Of a stretch of DNA of 64,000 nt, positions 25,386 through 32,780 are shown piece after piece. The position numbers and the translations under genes are program-made. The notes under the pieces were generated by a model. That model searched no databases. It was given only the letters and a program-made list of their open reading frames with translations, and had not been told where the DNA came from. Source of the DNA: DASQZT01 sp963728965. GTDB lineage: Bacteria; Acidobacteriota; Terriglobia; Bryobacterales; Bryobacteraceae. Location: contig CAVSMH010000014.1 in assembly GCA_963728965.1 (NCBI GenBank), forward strand, positions 5,656-69,655, given 5' to 3'. Position 1 is the first letter of the stretch. Each line of letters begins with the position of its first letter.

Positions 25386-25775
25386 TTATTTCAGCTTCGA
25401 GAAGTCGGTCGGGTCCATAAACACCGATTCGACCTTCTGCACGATCTTTCCGCTGGCTTCGGACTCCGCGGCCACCTTCTTCCACTCCGGATCGTCCCGG
25501 AAGGCTTTCCAGCTTTTTTCGGCGGCGGCGCGGCTGGGGTGGGCCAGGATGTAGATGAGGGTCGTCTTGGATTTCTCGGGATCCTCGGGTACCCAGTAGC
25601 CGATGCTTTCCATGCCGTGGCGATTGAAGATGGCGATGGTGTGATCGCGGAAGCGGGCCTTGAGCGCCTCCAGCTTACCCTCGAAACAGGTGTAGGTGCG
25701 TAGTTCGTAGACATGGTTCTGGGCGAACGCGAAGCCGGCGAACAGCAAGGCCGAGAGCAGCAGTTTACGGGTCAT
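25386..25775 (-). CDS. NIPSNAP-family protein, secreted
   Basis: 129 residues with a signal peptide (LLLSALLFAGFAFAQ). The pattern HVYELRTYTCFEGKLEALKA, HGMESIGYWVPED, AFRDDPEWKKV fits the NIPSNAP ferredoxin-like alpha/beta fold. In bacteria these small proteins are often linked to breakdown pathways, but their molecular role is not known. ATG 25775 overlaps the radical SAM stop (ATGA), which sets the start; the frame upstream is open but lies within that gene. Confidence 0.85.
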   Translation of the reverse strand: MTRKLLLSALLFAGFAFAQNHVYELRTYTCFEGKLEALKARFRDHTIAIFNRHGMESIGYWVPEDPEKSKTTLIYILAHPSRAAAEKSWKAFRDDPEWKKVAAESEASGKIVQKVESVFMDPTDFSKLK

Positions 25776-27121
25776 GCGTTTGATTCTAGCGCGGCTTTGG
25801 CCAGGATGGGCGCGACATACGCCTGATTCTCCAATGCCTCCAGGACGATGTCGAAGGTGTCTTTGATGCGCAGGCGGCAAGTCATGGTTTCCGCGGAATC
25901 GAAGCTGGCGTTCTCGCGGAGTTTGTTGACCGGCATGCCGCCGCCGCAGACCTCAAAATATTCGCAGCTCGCGGCACAGCGCTCCACCCCCGCGCGCACT
26001 TCGTCGCAAACGGCCTGAAACGCAGTGGCGGATTCGGCGCCGCCGGGATTCGGAGTATGGACGTTGTCGAACACGAAATCGCCCCGGCTGGCATGGTGAG
26101 ATCCGAGCAGTTCCGGAGAAAAAGTGCCGACGTTGCCCTCGCAGTCGAACGAGAGAATGGCGAATGGCTCCGATTCCATCGAACAGATCGGCATTCCGCC
26201 GTCCCGGATGTACTGGCAGGCCTGATCGAGCTCCCGAACCCGTATTTCCGGCGTCGCGGCCCGGAGCGCGACGAGTTTGCGCAGGAAACTCCGGTAGCGC
26301 TGCGTCACGGCCCGCGGATCGGGTCCCAGCAGGCTCGACCCGTGCAGCCCGCTGGGCTCCTCGGTGAGGAGAACGACGTTCCGGATTCCCTGCTCGAGGT
26401 AAAACTGCCACACCGGCTCGACATGCTCCATCACTCGCGCGGTTAGCACCGTGGTCACGCTGAAGGGAACGGCCCGCGCGCGCAATTTCGCGACGCCCGC
26501 CATGGTCCGGTCGAAGCTGCCCGCGCCGTTCCGATCGGATCGCTGGGCATCGTGCAAAGCGCGGCTGCCATCGATGCTGACGCCCACCTGAACCCGGTGC
26601 CGCAGGAAGAGATCGCACCAGGCATCGTCGATCAGGGTGCCGTTGGTTTGAATCCAGTGGACGATGTCATGCCCGCGTGGTTTCGCCGCGTCAATTATGC
26701 CGATCGCACGTTCGTAGAATGCGGTCCCGACGGCGAGAGGCTCGCCCGACTGCCACACGACGTCCAGCGGGTCCGCAACCGGACGGGCGAAGACGTAGCG
26801 TGCAATCGCCGTCACCGTATCGGGCGTCATGCTCTTATTGACATCGCGATCGGGCAGATAACAATAGGCGCAATCCAGGTTGCACCAGGTGGTGGGCTGG
26901 AGGACCACCATGCGAGTAGCGTCGCGATCGCCTGGAGTCGCGGCGGTTGCGACCGGAAAGGAATGCGAGGGCTTCCGCGCCCACCGGGCCGGTGCCGTGG
27001 CATGGAACGTACTGACAGACGCTTCCGGACGCCGGGCCCGATACTTTTCGAGCCGTTCCCCGAATCCCGGCTCCGTCGCCGGGAGGATTTCAGGAGGACC
27101 TGGAATTCGGTATTCGATCAT
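25772..27121 (-). CDS. Radical SAM/SPASM peptide maturase, cyclophane-forming type
   Basis: 449 residues. Cys80-x3-Cys84-x2-Cys87 (WCNLDCAYC) binds the radical SAM cluster. VLQPTTWCNLDCAYCYLPDR and VWQSGEPLA closely follow the GrrM/FxsB/AmcB group, enzymes that make aromatic cyclophane crosslinks in ribosomal peptides. The C-terminal SPASM region has CAASCEYFEVCGGGMPVNKL and a final METMTCRL-like Cys, giving sites for auxiliary FeS clusters. A 70-residue extension precedes the core. ATG 27121 is 5 bases after the TIR stop and uses GGGAG within the TIR end codons. No precursor peptide is evident nearby. The downstream NIPSNAP start overlaps its stop. Confidence 0.85.
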   Translation of the reverse strand: MIEYRIPGPPEILPATEPGFGERLEKYRARRPEASVSTFHATAPARWARKPSHSFPVATAATPGDRDATRMVVLQPTTWCNLDCAYCYLPDRDVNKSMTPDTVTAIARYVFARPVADPLDVVWQSGEPLAVGTAFYERAIGIIDAAKPRGHDIVHWIQTNGTLIDDAWCDLFLRHRVQVGVSIDGSRALHDAQRSDRNGAGSFDRTMAGVAKLRARAVPFSVTTVLTARVMEHVEPVWQFYLEQGIRNVVLLTEEPSGLHGSSLLGPDPRAVTQRYRSFLRKLVALRAATPEIRVRELDQACQYIRDGGMPICSMESEPFAILSFDCEGNVGTFSPELLGSHHASRGDFVFDNVHTPNPGGAESATAFQAVCDEVRAGVERCAASCEYFEVCGGGMPVNKLRENASFDSAETMTCRLRIKDTFDIVLEALENQAYVAPILAKAALESNA

Positions 27122-27126
27122 GGCAC

Positions 27127-28119
27127 TTACCACTCCCATTGCAGAATATAGTCGCCGCCGAGTTCGGGCTTCTCGACCGCCGTGACCCGGCGGCCGCCCT
27201 CCGCCACCGGGCAGTCTCGGATCTTGCGCGTCACTCCGCCTTGCCGGACCAGCAACTCCGCCACCCGGCAGGGGCGCTCCGAATGGAATTCCACCTCCAG
27301 TGTGAGCGACTCGGTGGTCTGCTCCACCAGGTGGCTGAATGATTCCGTATTTGCCGTAAAGGAGTCGAGCAGCTCGTACCCCCAAGTCACCGAGAATCGT
27401 CCTCCCGCCGGAATGGGCGCCGCGAAGCGTTTGCCGATCTCGACGATGCCGGCGAAGGCGGAGCGGATCTCAGGAGCTGCTCCATCGAGAATGATGTTTC
27501 GGACCGTGCCATCCGCCCCCATAAGCGCAATCCGGTATTCTGCCGTCTCCTGGGTGACCTGTACGGATTCGGTCCCGCGAAGCTGTGCCACATGGGCGGC
27601 GGCGTCAGTGAAGGCCAGCGCTTTGTGAAGATCGTGCACCACAAATCGGGGAAGGTCCTGCGAGACGGGACGAGGAACCAGCCGTCTCGCCTGCCTGGCG
27701 CGGCGGATGAGCACTCGTTGCAGGTTCTGATAGCCGGACGCCTCAAAAACATCGACCCGGTGCCGATGCTGGAGCGAGTCGGGAACCTTACAGGCATCGA
27801 GACATGCCGGGATCAGAAAAATCCGGTCCGCGGGCATGGTCTCCGCGACCTTGAGCCCGAATCGAATTTCGCGATTCAGATAGCCCTGTCGGTTCACCGC
27901 GATCTTGGAGAGGCAGATCAGCATGACATCGCTGGCCTTAATGGCCTTCTCAACCGCGGGCTCCCATTCCTCGCCCGGCAGCAGATCTTGCTCATCCATC
28001 CACGGTTTGACGCCATCTTTTTCGAGTTGCGAACGAAGCTGCCGGACCCGTGGCTTGTCGCGGGAAGAGTGGCTCAAGAATACCTGAAGCGGCCGCCTGC
28101 GCCGGGAGGGTGTTTCCAT
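27127..28119 (-). CDS. TIR-domain protein with C-terminal beta-rich domain
   Basis: 330 residues. Residues 10-125 form a TIR domain: VFLSHSSRDKPRVRQLRSQL, WMDEQDLLPGEEWEPAVEKA and MLICLSKIAVNRQGYLNREI. Glu51 or Glu53 is a candidate for the NADase glutamate. Residues about 150-330 form a second, beta-rich domain that I do not recognise. The protein ends in QWEW. Bacterial TIR proteins commonly act as NAD-consuming effectors or scaffolds in immunity. Gene order with a cyclophane-type radical SAM enzyme recalls the FxsB-FxsC cassettes, where FxsC is TIR-like. It is the first gene of the operon. Confidence 0.85.
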   Translation of the reverse strand: METPSRRRRPLQVFLSHSSRDKPRVRQLRSQLEKDGVKPWMDEQDLLPGEEWEPAVEKAIKASDVMLICLSKIAVNRQGYLNREIRFGLKVAETMPADRIFLIPACLDACKVPDSLQHRHRVDVFEASGYQNLQRVLIRRARQARRLVPRPVSQDLPRFVVHDLHKALAFTDAAAHVAQLRGTESVQVTQETAEYRIALMGADGTVRNIILDGAAPEIRSAFAGIVEIGKRFAAPIPAGGRFSVTWGYELLDSFTANTESFSHLVEQTTESLTLEVEFHSERPCRVAELLVRQGGVTRKIRDCPVAEGGRRVTAVEKPELGGDYILQWEW

Positions 28120-28130
28120 GGCAGGACAAT

Positions 28131-28150
28131 ATTATATTGAATTATATTGA
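28131..28150 (-). promoter_or_regulatory. Duplicated -10 region before the TIR gene
   Basis: ATTATATTGA is present as a perfect tandem duplication (28131-28140, 28141-28150). On the minus strand each copy gives TATAAT, so two candidate -10 boxes lie 12 and 22 bases upstream of the TIR start. No strong -35 box is seen at standard spacing for either. The stretch is AT-rich within GC-rich DNA and lies between divergent genes. Confidence 0.5.
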
Positions 28151-28228
28151 CGCCGAGGACAATTTGCACGCCCGGATTTTGCGAATTTCCGCTGCGCACC
28201 GTGTTAGCATGGCGCTCGCGGTAGCCCC

Positions 28229-28984
28229 TTGATCGACATCCACAGTCACATCCTTTGGGACCTCGACGACGGCGCAGCCAGCATGGAAGAGAGCCTCGCC
28301 ATGCTGGAGGCGGCGGCCGCCGACGGCACCACCGACATCGTGGCCACGCCGCATTCCAATGCCGAGTATCGGTACGATCCCGGGCTGGTGGCGCGGCGCA
28401 TCGAAACGCTTTCGGCGCGCCGTTCCGGGCAGCCGAAGATCCACTACGGCTGTGAGTTCTTTCTGAACTTCGACAACCTCGATCACCTGCTGCGCGGGCA
28501 TGCCGATTACACCATTAACGGGGGGCGGTACCTGCTGCTCGAGTGTCCCGATTTCCAGGTCATCAGGCAGACCGAATCGGTGCTGGAGCGCCTCATGGAC
28601 GCGGGCCTGGTGCCGATCCTCGCGCATCCGGAGCGCAATCCGATGCTGCAGAAATCCATCGACCAACTGGATCGATGGGTGGAGCTCGGCTGCCTCACGC
28701 AGGTCACGTCGCTGTCGATTACGGGTGGCTTCGGATCGCCTCCCCGCGCGGCGGCGATGCGCTTCCTCGAGCGCGGTCTGGTGCACCTGGTGGCCAGCGA
28801 CGCGCATGACCCCAAGCACCGTCACCCCTGCATGTCCCAAGCCCGTGAAATCGTGAAGCGCCGGTCCGGCGAGGAGGCCGCCGAACTGCTGCTGACGGAA
28901 AACCCGCGCGCGGTAATCGAGGACCGCGCGGTTGCCGCCGGCAAAACCGTGGTGACAAATTCACGCCGCTGGTGGCCGTTTTGA
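28229..28984 (+). CDS. CpsB/YwqE-type PHP-fold protein tyrosine phosphatase
   Basis: 251 residues from TTG 28229. IDIHSHILWDLDDGA at the N-terminus, CEFFL, HPERNP near 134 and SDAHDPKHR near 192 are the metal-binding motifs of the PHP-family CpsB/YwqE phosphatases. These dephosphorylate bacterial tyrosine kinases that control capsule and exopolysaccharide export. The O-antigen ligase family gene about 4 kb away fits a surface polysaccharide role. It is divergent from the TIR gene. Confidence 0.9.
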   Translation: MIDIHSHILWDLDDGAASMEESLAMLEAAAADGTTDIVATPHSNAEYRYDPGLVARRIETLSARRSGQPKIHYGCEFFLNFDNLDHLLRGHADYTINGGRYLLLECPDFQVIRQTESVLERLMDAGLVPILAHPERNPMLQKSIDQLDRWVELGCLTQVTSLSITGGFGSPPRAAAMRFLERGLVHLVASDAHDPKHRHPCMSQAREIVKRRSGEEAAELLLTENPRAVIEDRAVAAGKTVVTNSRRWWPF

Positions 28985-29024
28985 TCCGGCGAAATCAATT
29001 ATAATAAGGCCTGGAATTCTAATC

Positions 29025-29342
29025 GTGTTTTGTCCGAAATGTAAGGCCGATGCCGGCCACCGTTCCCACCGGCGCAATGTTCGGGATTTCCTGCTCAGCC
29101 TGTTCGGTTGGTACCCCTATCGATGCAAGTGCGGGCATCGCTTTTCCCAACGGCGGGATTTCGTGCTTCCGGCGGGCACCTCCGTCAAAATGGTCGAGAG
29201 CGAGATCCGCACCACTCGCGCCGCCGCCCTCCGCTCCATCCGGCGCCGCGAATTGCTGCTGTTCGGCGGTGCTCTCCTGCTCTTTGCGGCGTTCCTGTAT
29301 TACCTTACCCGCGAACGCGCTCCTACATCGGACGGCAACTGA
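29025..29342 (+). CDS. Small zinc-ribbon membrane protein
   Basis: 105 residues from GTG 29025. CPKCKADAGHRSH near the N-terminus and CKCGH near 34 form a zinc ribbon; a single transmembrane helix lies at about 78-95. A TATAAT at 29000-29005 may serve as its -10 box. Function unknown. Its end overlaps the convergent TPR gene by 43 bases. Confidence 0.65.
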   Translation: MFCPKCKADAGHRSHRRNVRDFLLSLFGWYPYRCKCGHRFSQRRDFVLPAGTSVKMVESEIRTTRAAALRSIRRRELLLFGGALLLFAAFLYYLTRERAPTSDGN

Positions 29343-30559
29343 GCGGCGGCCCGGATTTCGACTTCCTGCAGCACCACGTAGCCGTTGATACGCGTCATTC
29401 CGGGCGGCCGGTGGTAGGACAGAGACAGCCGCACGAGCCGGCATTCCGCAGGGGTCCGAAAGTGGGTGTCGCTTCGCCTCCCTTCCTCGGCGGCCAGATC
29501 CTCGCTCGCCGCCAGTTCGCGGCTCCCGCCGACGTCCACGATGCGCCAGGTCACTCCCGACGCTGAGGGAATATCGGCCGTCCGGAATCCGGATGCCAGG
29601 GTGTAATCCGTGTTCTCTTCCACCGGCACCCACTCGGTGAGCACGTCGCAGTTCTCCGGCTGTTCCCCCGAAAAAGTGAGCCGGAGCCCACCCGATCGAT
29701 CTTCCCGGGCTGCGCTCACGCCCTCCACCACCGGCAGTCTCCAGTCGAACCCGGCTCCCGAAGGAGCCGTCGTAAACCGGCCGTTCGTCACCAACGCTCC
29801 CCGTTCCGGCGCCAGCGGAGCCAACCGGATGCGGTGAGCCGCCGCCAGCGAGTTCCATACCTCCACGGCATCCCGCGCACGCCCCGTTTCCAACAACCGG
29901 CCGCAGGCGGTCAACAGCAGCGGCGTATCGGCCTCGCGCCCGGACTCCAGCACTCTCCGCACGGCCAGCACAAGTGCGTCCAGCCTCCCATCCTGAAGCA
30001 GATACTGGACGTATCCCGCGCGCACGTCGGGCCGCCGGAGCGCCAGCCGATCCATCACGTCCCCGCCGTTCCCTACCCGGCCGCACAGCCGGAACAGCGG
30101 TACCCCGCCATCGTAGACCATCTCCGCCGCCGAATTCGCCCACTCCCAAAAATGCAGCCAGTCATCCCGGCGGAAATAGAAATTTGCCAGCGTCCAGCGC
30201 GGCAGATACCCGCGGTCCTCGGCGGCCGCCCGCCGGAGGCATCGCTCCGCCTCGGTCAGGTCGCCCGCATCTTCCCGTGCGAGCCCCAGCGCGATCCACG
30301 AACGCGCATCGGCGGGGTTGCGCTCCACCGCGCCCCGCAGCGCCGCGAGCGACCTCTCCGGCTCCGTCTCCGCGGTGAGCAGGGCCAGTCGGTACTCGTA
30401 CTCGGCATTTCCGGGAAGCCAGTGCAGCGCTTCTTCCGTCCCCGCGATCGTCTCTTTCCGGACCTGGTCGTCTGCCCACCCCATACGCGCCGACCATGCC
30501 CCGGCCGCTGCCAGCCCCACCAGAACGCATACTGCGCCCGCGAGCCGTACTGTACCCAT
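29300..30559 (-). CDS. TPR membrane protein of the polysaccharide region
   Basis: 419 residues. An N-terminal transmembrane helix (VRLAGAVCVLVGLAAAGAW) is followed by TPR-like repeats (GNAEYEYRLALLTAETEPER; NPADARSWIALGLAREDAGD) to about 290 and a beta-rich C-terminal domain that looks carbohydrate-binding-like. Similar TPR proteins accompany O-antigen ligase or exosortase-linked polysaccharide genes. ATG 30559 shares one base with the J-domain gene stop (TAATG), so the two are coupled. Confidence 0.7.
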   Translation of the reverse strand: MGTVRLAGAVCVLVGLAAAGAWSARMGWADDQVRKETIAGTEEALHWLPGNAEYEYRLALLTAETEPERSLAALRGAVERNPADARSWIALGLAREDAGDLTEAERCLRRAAAEDRGYLPRWTLANFYFRRDDWLHFWEWANSAAEMVYDGGVPLFRLCGRVGNGGDVMDRLALRRPDVRAGYVQYLLQDGRLDALVLAVRRVLESGREADTPLLLTACGRLLETGRARDAVEVWNSLAAAHRIRLAPLAPERGALVTNGRFTTAPSGAGFDWRLPVVEGVSAAREDRSGGLRLTFSGEQPENCDVLTEWVPVEENTDYTLASGFRTADIPSASGVTWRIVDVGGSRELAASEDLAAEEGRRSDTHFRTPAECRLVRLSLSYHRPPGMTRINGYVVLQEVEIRAAAQLPSDVGARSRVR

Positions 30560-31638
30560 TAACGCGTTACTTCCCGTATCAGCACCCCCTCGCCTGAACT
30601 CAACATCGGCCGCCGCCCCGCGCTGGTGGTCCACCACGCCACACTCATCGAATCGGGCGATCGCAGCGTCAGTTCGATTGCTCCTTGGGCGCCGTCGCTC
30701 GCCGTCCATACGACGCGCCCAGAGTCGCCCGCCGGGGTCGCGCCTCGAACCTGGAATTTCACCTCCGGGGAGATGGCTTGGTCGGGTACCCGGTATTTCG
30801 CTTGGTACGTCCCCACGATCTGGCCGCCTTCCTCCCTCAACAGGCACTCAACGTAAATCGCCCGATATCGCCCCGGGACCGCCCGCTCCCTTCCCGGCGG
30901 CGTGTACAACCAGTTTCCCGCAAACCGCGGCGCCGCCGGGCTCGCCGGCTGCCTCGTCGCCGCCGGCTCCGCCGGTCTTGTGGCACTCTCGGCGACCGGC
31001 TCCGCCGCCGGCAGCGTCGTGCGCGGATGCGTCGGCGCGGCAAAATGCGGCGCCATTGCCGGCTCGGGCGCCGAGAGCCGCCTTACGGACTTGCGTCTGG
31101 AAGCCGAGGACTGGTTCACCGGGCGCGGAATCGGCCCGGTTCGCCGATCCGTGACGATCGGCGCGCTGGCGTCTACCGTCCCGGCCACCGCTTCCGCCGG
31201 CAGAGTCGGCACCGCTTCCGCCGTCGCGGAGCGCGGAACCCCGTACCACGCAATCCCAGTCACCAGACACGTCCCGGCGATCAGAATACAAAACCAGTGG
31301 CGGACGGCCACCGGCCTCCAGGCCGGCTGTTCGATGGGGAGGATCACCATCGGCCTCCGACCCTCGGCCATCAAACCCGGCCGGCGCATCGCGCCTCGCC
31401 CCATACTCGGGAGCTTGGCGGAAATCCTCAGCGTTTCGTCGTACGCGCGACGCTTCTGAGGGTCGGTCAAGGTGGCGAAGATGTCGTTAAGACGCATCAT
31501 CTGTCGCTCCGCGACCACCCGCAACTGCGGATCCGGCTGCGCATCCGGGTGCAGCACCCGCACCAGCATGCGATACACCTGCCGGACTTCTTCGGTGGAA
31601 GCCCCCGGCTCCAGTCCGAATTCCTCGTAATAATTCAT
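30559..31638 (-). CDS. J-domain membrane protein
   Basis: 359 residues. The first 70 are a J domain (MNYYEEFGLEPGASTEEVRQ, with the HPD motif near 35 and RRAYDE), which activates DnaK-type ATPases. A transmembrane helix follows at about 113-132, then a Pro/Ala-rich low-complexity region (140-235) and a C-terminal beta domain starting at NWLYTPPG. The zinc-finger and substrate domains of true DnaJ are absent, so it is a specialised membrane-tethered co-chaperone. It is the upstream gene of a pair with the TPR protein. Confidence 0.8.
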   Translation of the reverse strand: MNYYEEFGLEPGASTEEVRQVYRMLVRVLHPDAQPDPQLRVVAERQMMRLNDIFATLTDPQKRRAYDETLRISAKLPSMGRGAMRRPGLMAEGRRPMVILPIEQPAWRPVAVRHWFCILIAGTCLVTGIAWYGVPRSATAEAVPTLPAEAVAGTVDASAPIVTDRRTGPIPRPVNQSSASRRKSVRRLSAPEPAMAPHFAAPTHPRTTLPAAEPVAESATRPAEPAATRQPASPAAPRFAGNWLYTPPGRERAVPGRYRAIYVECLLREEGGQIVGTYQAKYRVPDQAISPEVKFQVRGATPAGDSGRVVWTASDGAQGAIELTLRSPDSMSVAWWTTSAGRRPMLSSGEGVLIREVTR

Positions 31639-31796
31639 GTCAATGAGCCGGCCAGCCGCTGTGCTGCCGGCCCTCTCCTCAGCCCGTTTTCCCGCCGTCG
31701 CGCGGCTCCCGTTCCGGCCCGTCGGAAACGCGTGTATTTCATTTGTGCATGAGCGCGTAATTCAAATGTAAAACAATAGTTTACGACGCCAAATAC

Positions 31797-31823
31797 TTGT
31801 TAAATTCTGCTCTAAAGTATACT
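31797..31823 (+). promoter_or_regulatory. Promoter of the FecR-like gene
   Basis: TATACT at 31818-31823 with TTGTTA at 31797-31802 (15-base spacer) in a clearly AT-rich 110-base stretch, 29 bases before the ATG at 31852. The spacer is short, so the -35 call is weak. The rest of the 31639-31851 gap holds nothing else I can name. Confidence 0.5.
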
Positions 31824-31851
31824 CTAATTCCAGACGATTCTATTCGGTGAA

Positions 31852-32745
31852 ATGATGTTCAAATCGGTCCTTTCTCTGATTTCCAGCGGCTGCTTCCTCG
31901 TTCTGGCGGCGGCTTCCCCCTCCATCGGTACGGTCAGGTCGAGTGGAGAGTTTCGCGTGGACGGCGCGGCCATCCGGGGCAACAGCACCCTCTTTGACGG
32001 CGATATCGTCGAGACTGCGGTCGCTCGCTCCGTGGTGCAGCTTGCCGGCAGCCAGCTTACGCTGCTGCCCGCCTCGCGCGCCCAGGTGTATCGCGATCGC
32101 ACGATTCTCGAAAAGGGCTCCGGCCTTTTCACCGGGGCTCAGCAACAGATCGAGGCGGCCTCGCTGCGCATCGCGCCCGCCGCGGCTGGCGCAGTCCTTC
32201 AGGTAGACGTCTCCGCACCCGGCCGCATCGCGGTCACCGCACGCACTGGTTTCGCGGAAGTACGCAACGCCTCCGGCGTTCTCGTGGCCAGCCTTCGGCC
32301 CGGAATCGCACTGGCCTTCGAACCGCAGACCGCCGCCTCCCAGGTCAGACTGGCTGGGGTCGTGACTTCCCGTGATGGCAAGTTCTTCCTCACCGACACC
32401 ACCGCCAATGTCACGGCGGAAGTCCAGGGCGCCGACCTGAAAAAATATGTGGGCAAGAAGGTGGAGATCACCGGTTCACCCATTCCCAACGCGACTCCCG
32501 CCCCCGGCGCATCGCAGGTCGTGCAGGTCCTCTCGGTCAGCGTCGTCGCCATCGCCGCCGTGGCCGGCAGCGCGGGCGCTGCCGGAGCGGCCGCCGCCGG
32601 AGCCGGTGGCGCTGCGGCCGGTGGTATTTCCGCCGCCGCGACCGCTGCCATCATCGGCGGCGTCGCAGTCGGTGGAACCCTCGGAGGCATGGCTGCTGCC
32701 AATGCCGGTCCGTTCAGCGACAATCCCTCGGCCAGCCGCCAGTAG
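31852..32745 (+). CDS. Secreted FecR-domain-like protein with hydrophobic C-terminus
   Basis: 297 residues. A signal peptide (about 1-22) precedes a FecR-like beta domain (RVDGAAIRGNSTLFDGDIVE, TAVARSVVQLAGSQLTLLP, TARTGFAEV). A second small beta module near 170-205 (GKFFLTDTTANVTAEVQGAD) resembles OB-like DUF5818 modules of Acidobacteriota. The C-terminal 80 residues are Gly/Ala repeats with membrane-spanning character. Probable envelope protein. The O-antigen ligase family gene follows closely on the same strand. Confidence 0.7.
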   Translation: MMFKSVLSLISSGCFLVLAAASPSIGTVRSSGEFRVDGAAIRGNSTLFDGDIVETAVARSVVQLAGSQLTLLPASRAQVYRDRTILEKGSGLFTGAQQQIEAASLRIAPAAAGAVLQVDVSAPGRIAVTARTGFAEVRNASGVLVASLRPGIALAFEPQTAASQVRLAGVVTSRDGKFFLTDTTANVTAEVQGADLKKYVGKKVEITGSPIPNATPAPGASQVVQVLSVSVVAIAAVAGSAGAAGAAAAGAGGAAAGGISAAATAAIIGGVAVGGTLGGMAAANAGPFSDNPSASRQ

Positions 32746-32780
32746 TATTCTTGTTCTGGAGGACCGGCGGGCAGCGTCTG

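Noticed and set aside
23816..25420. Plus-strand open frame opposite the carboxyltransferase
   Set aside because: Shadow; the real gene is on the minus strand with clear crotonase-fold motifs.
28142..28210. 22-codon minus-strand frame upstream of the TIR gene as a possible precursor peptide
   Set aside because: It has no aromatic residue for a cyclophane enzyme, no ribosome site, and it covers the promoter.
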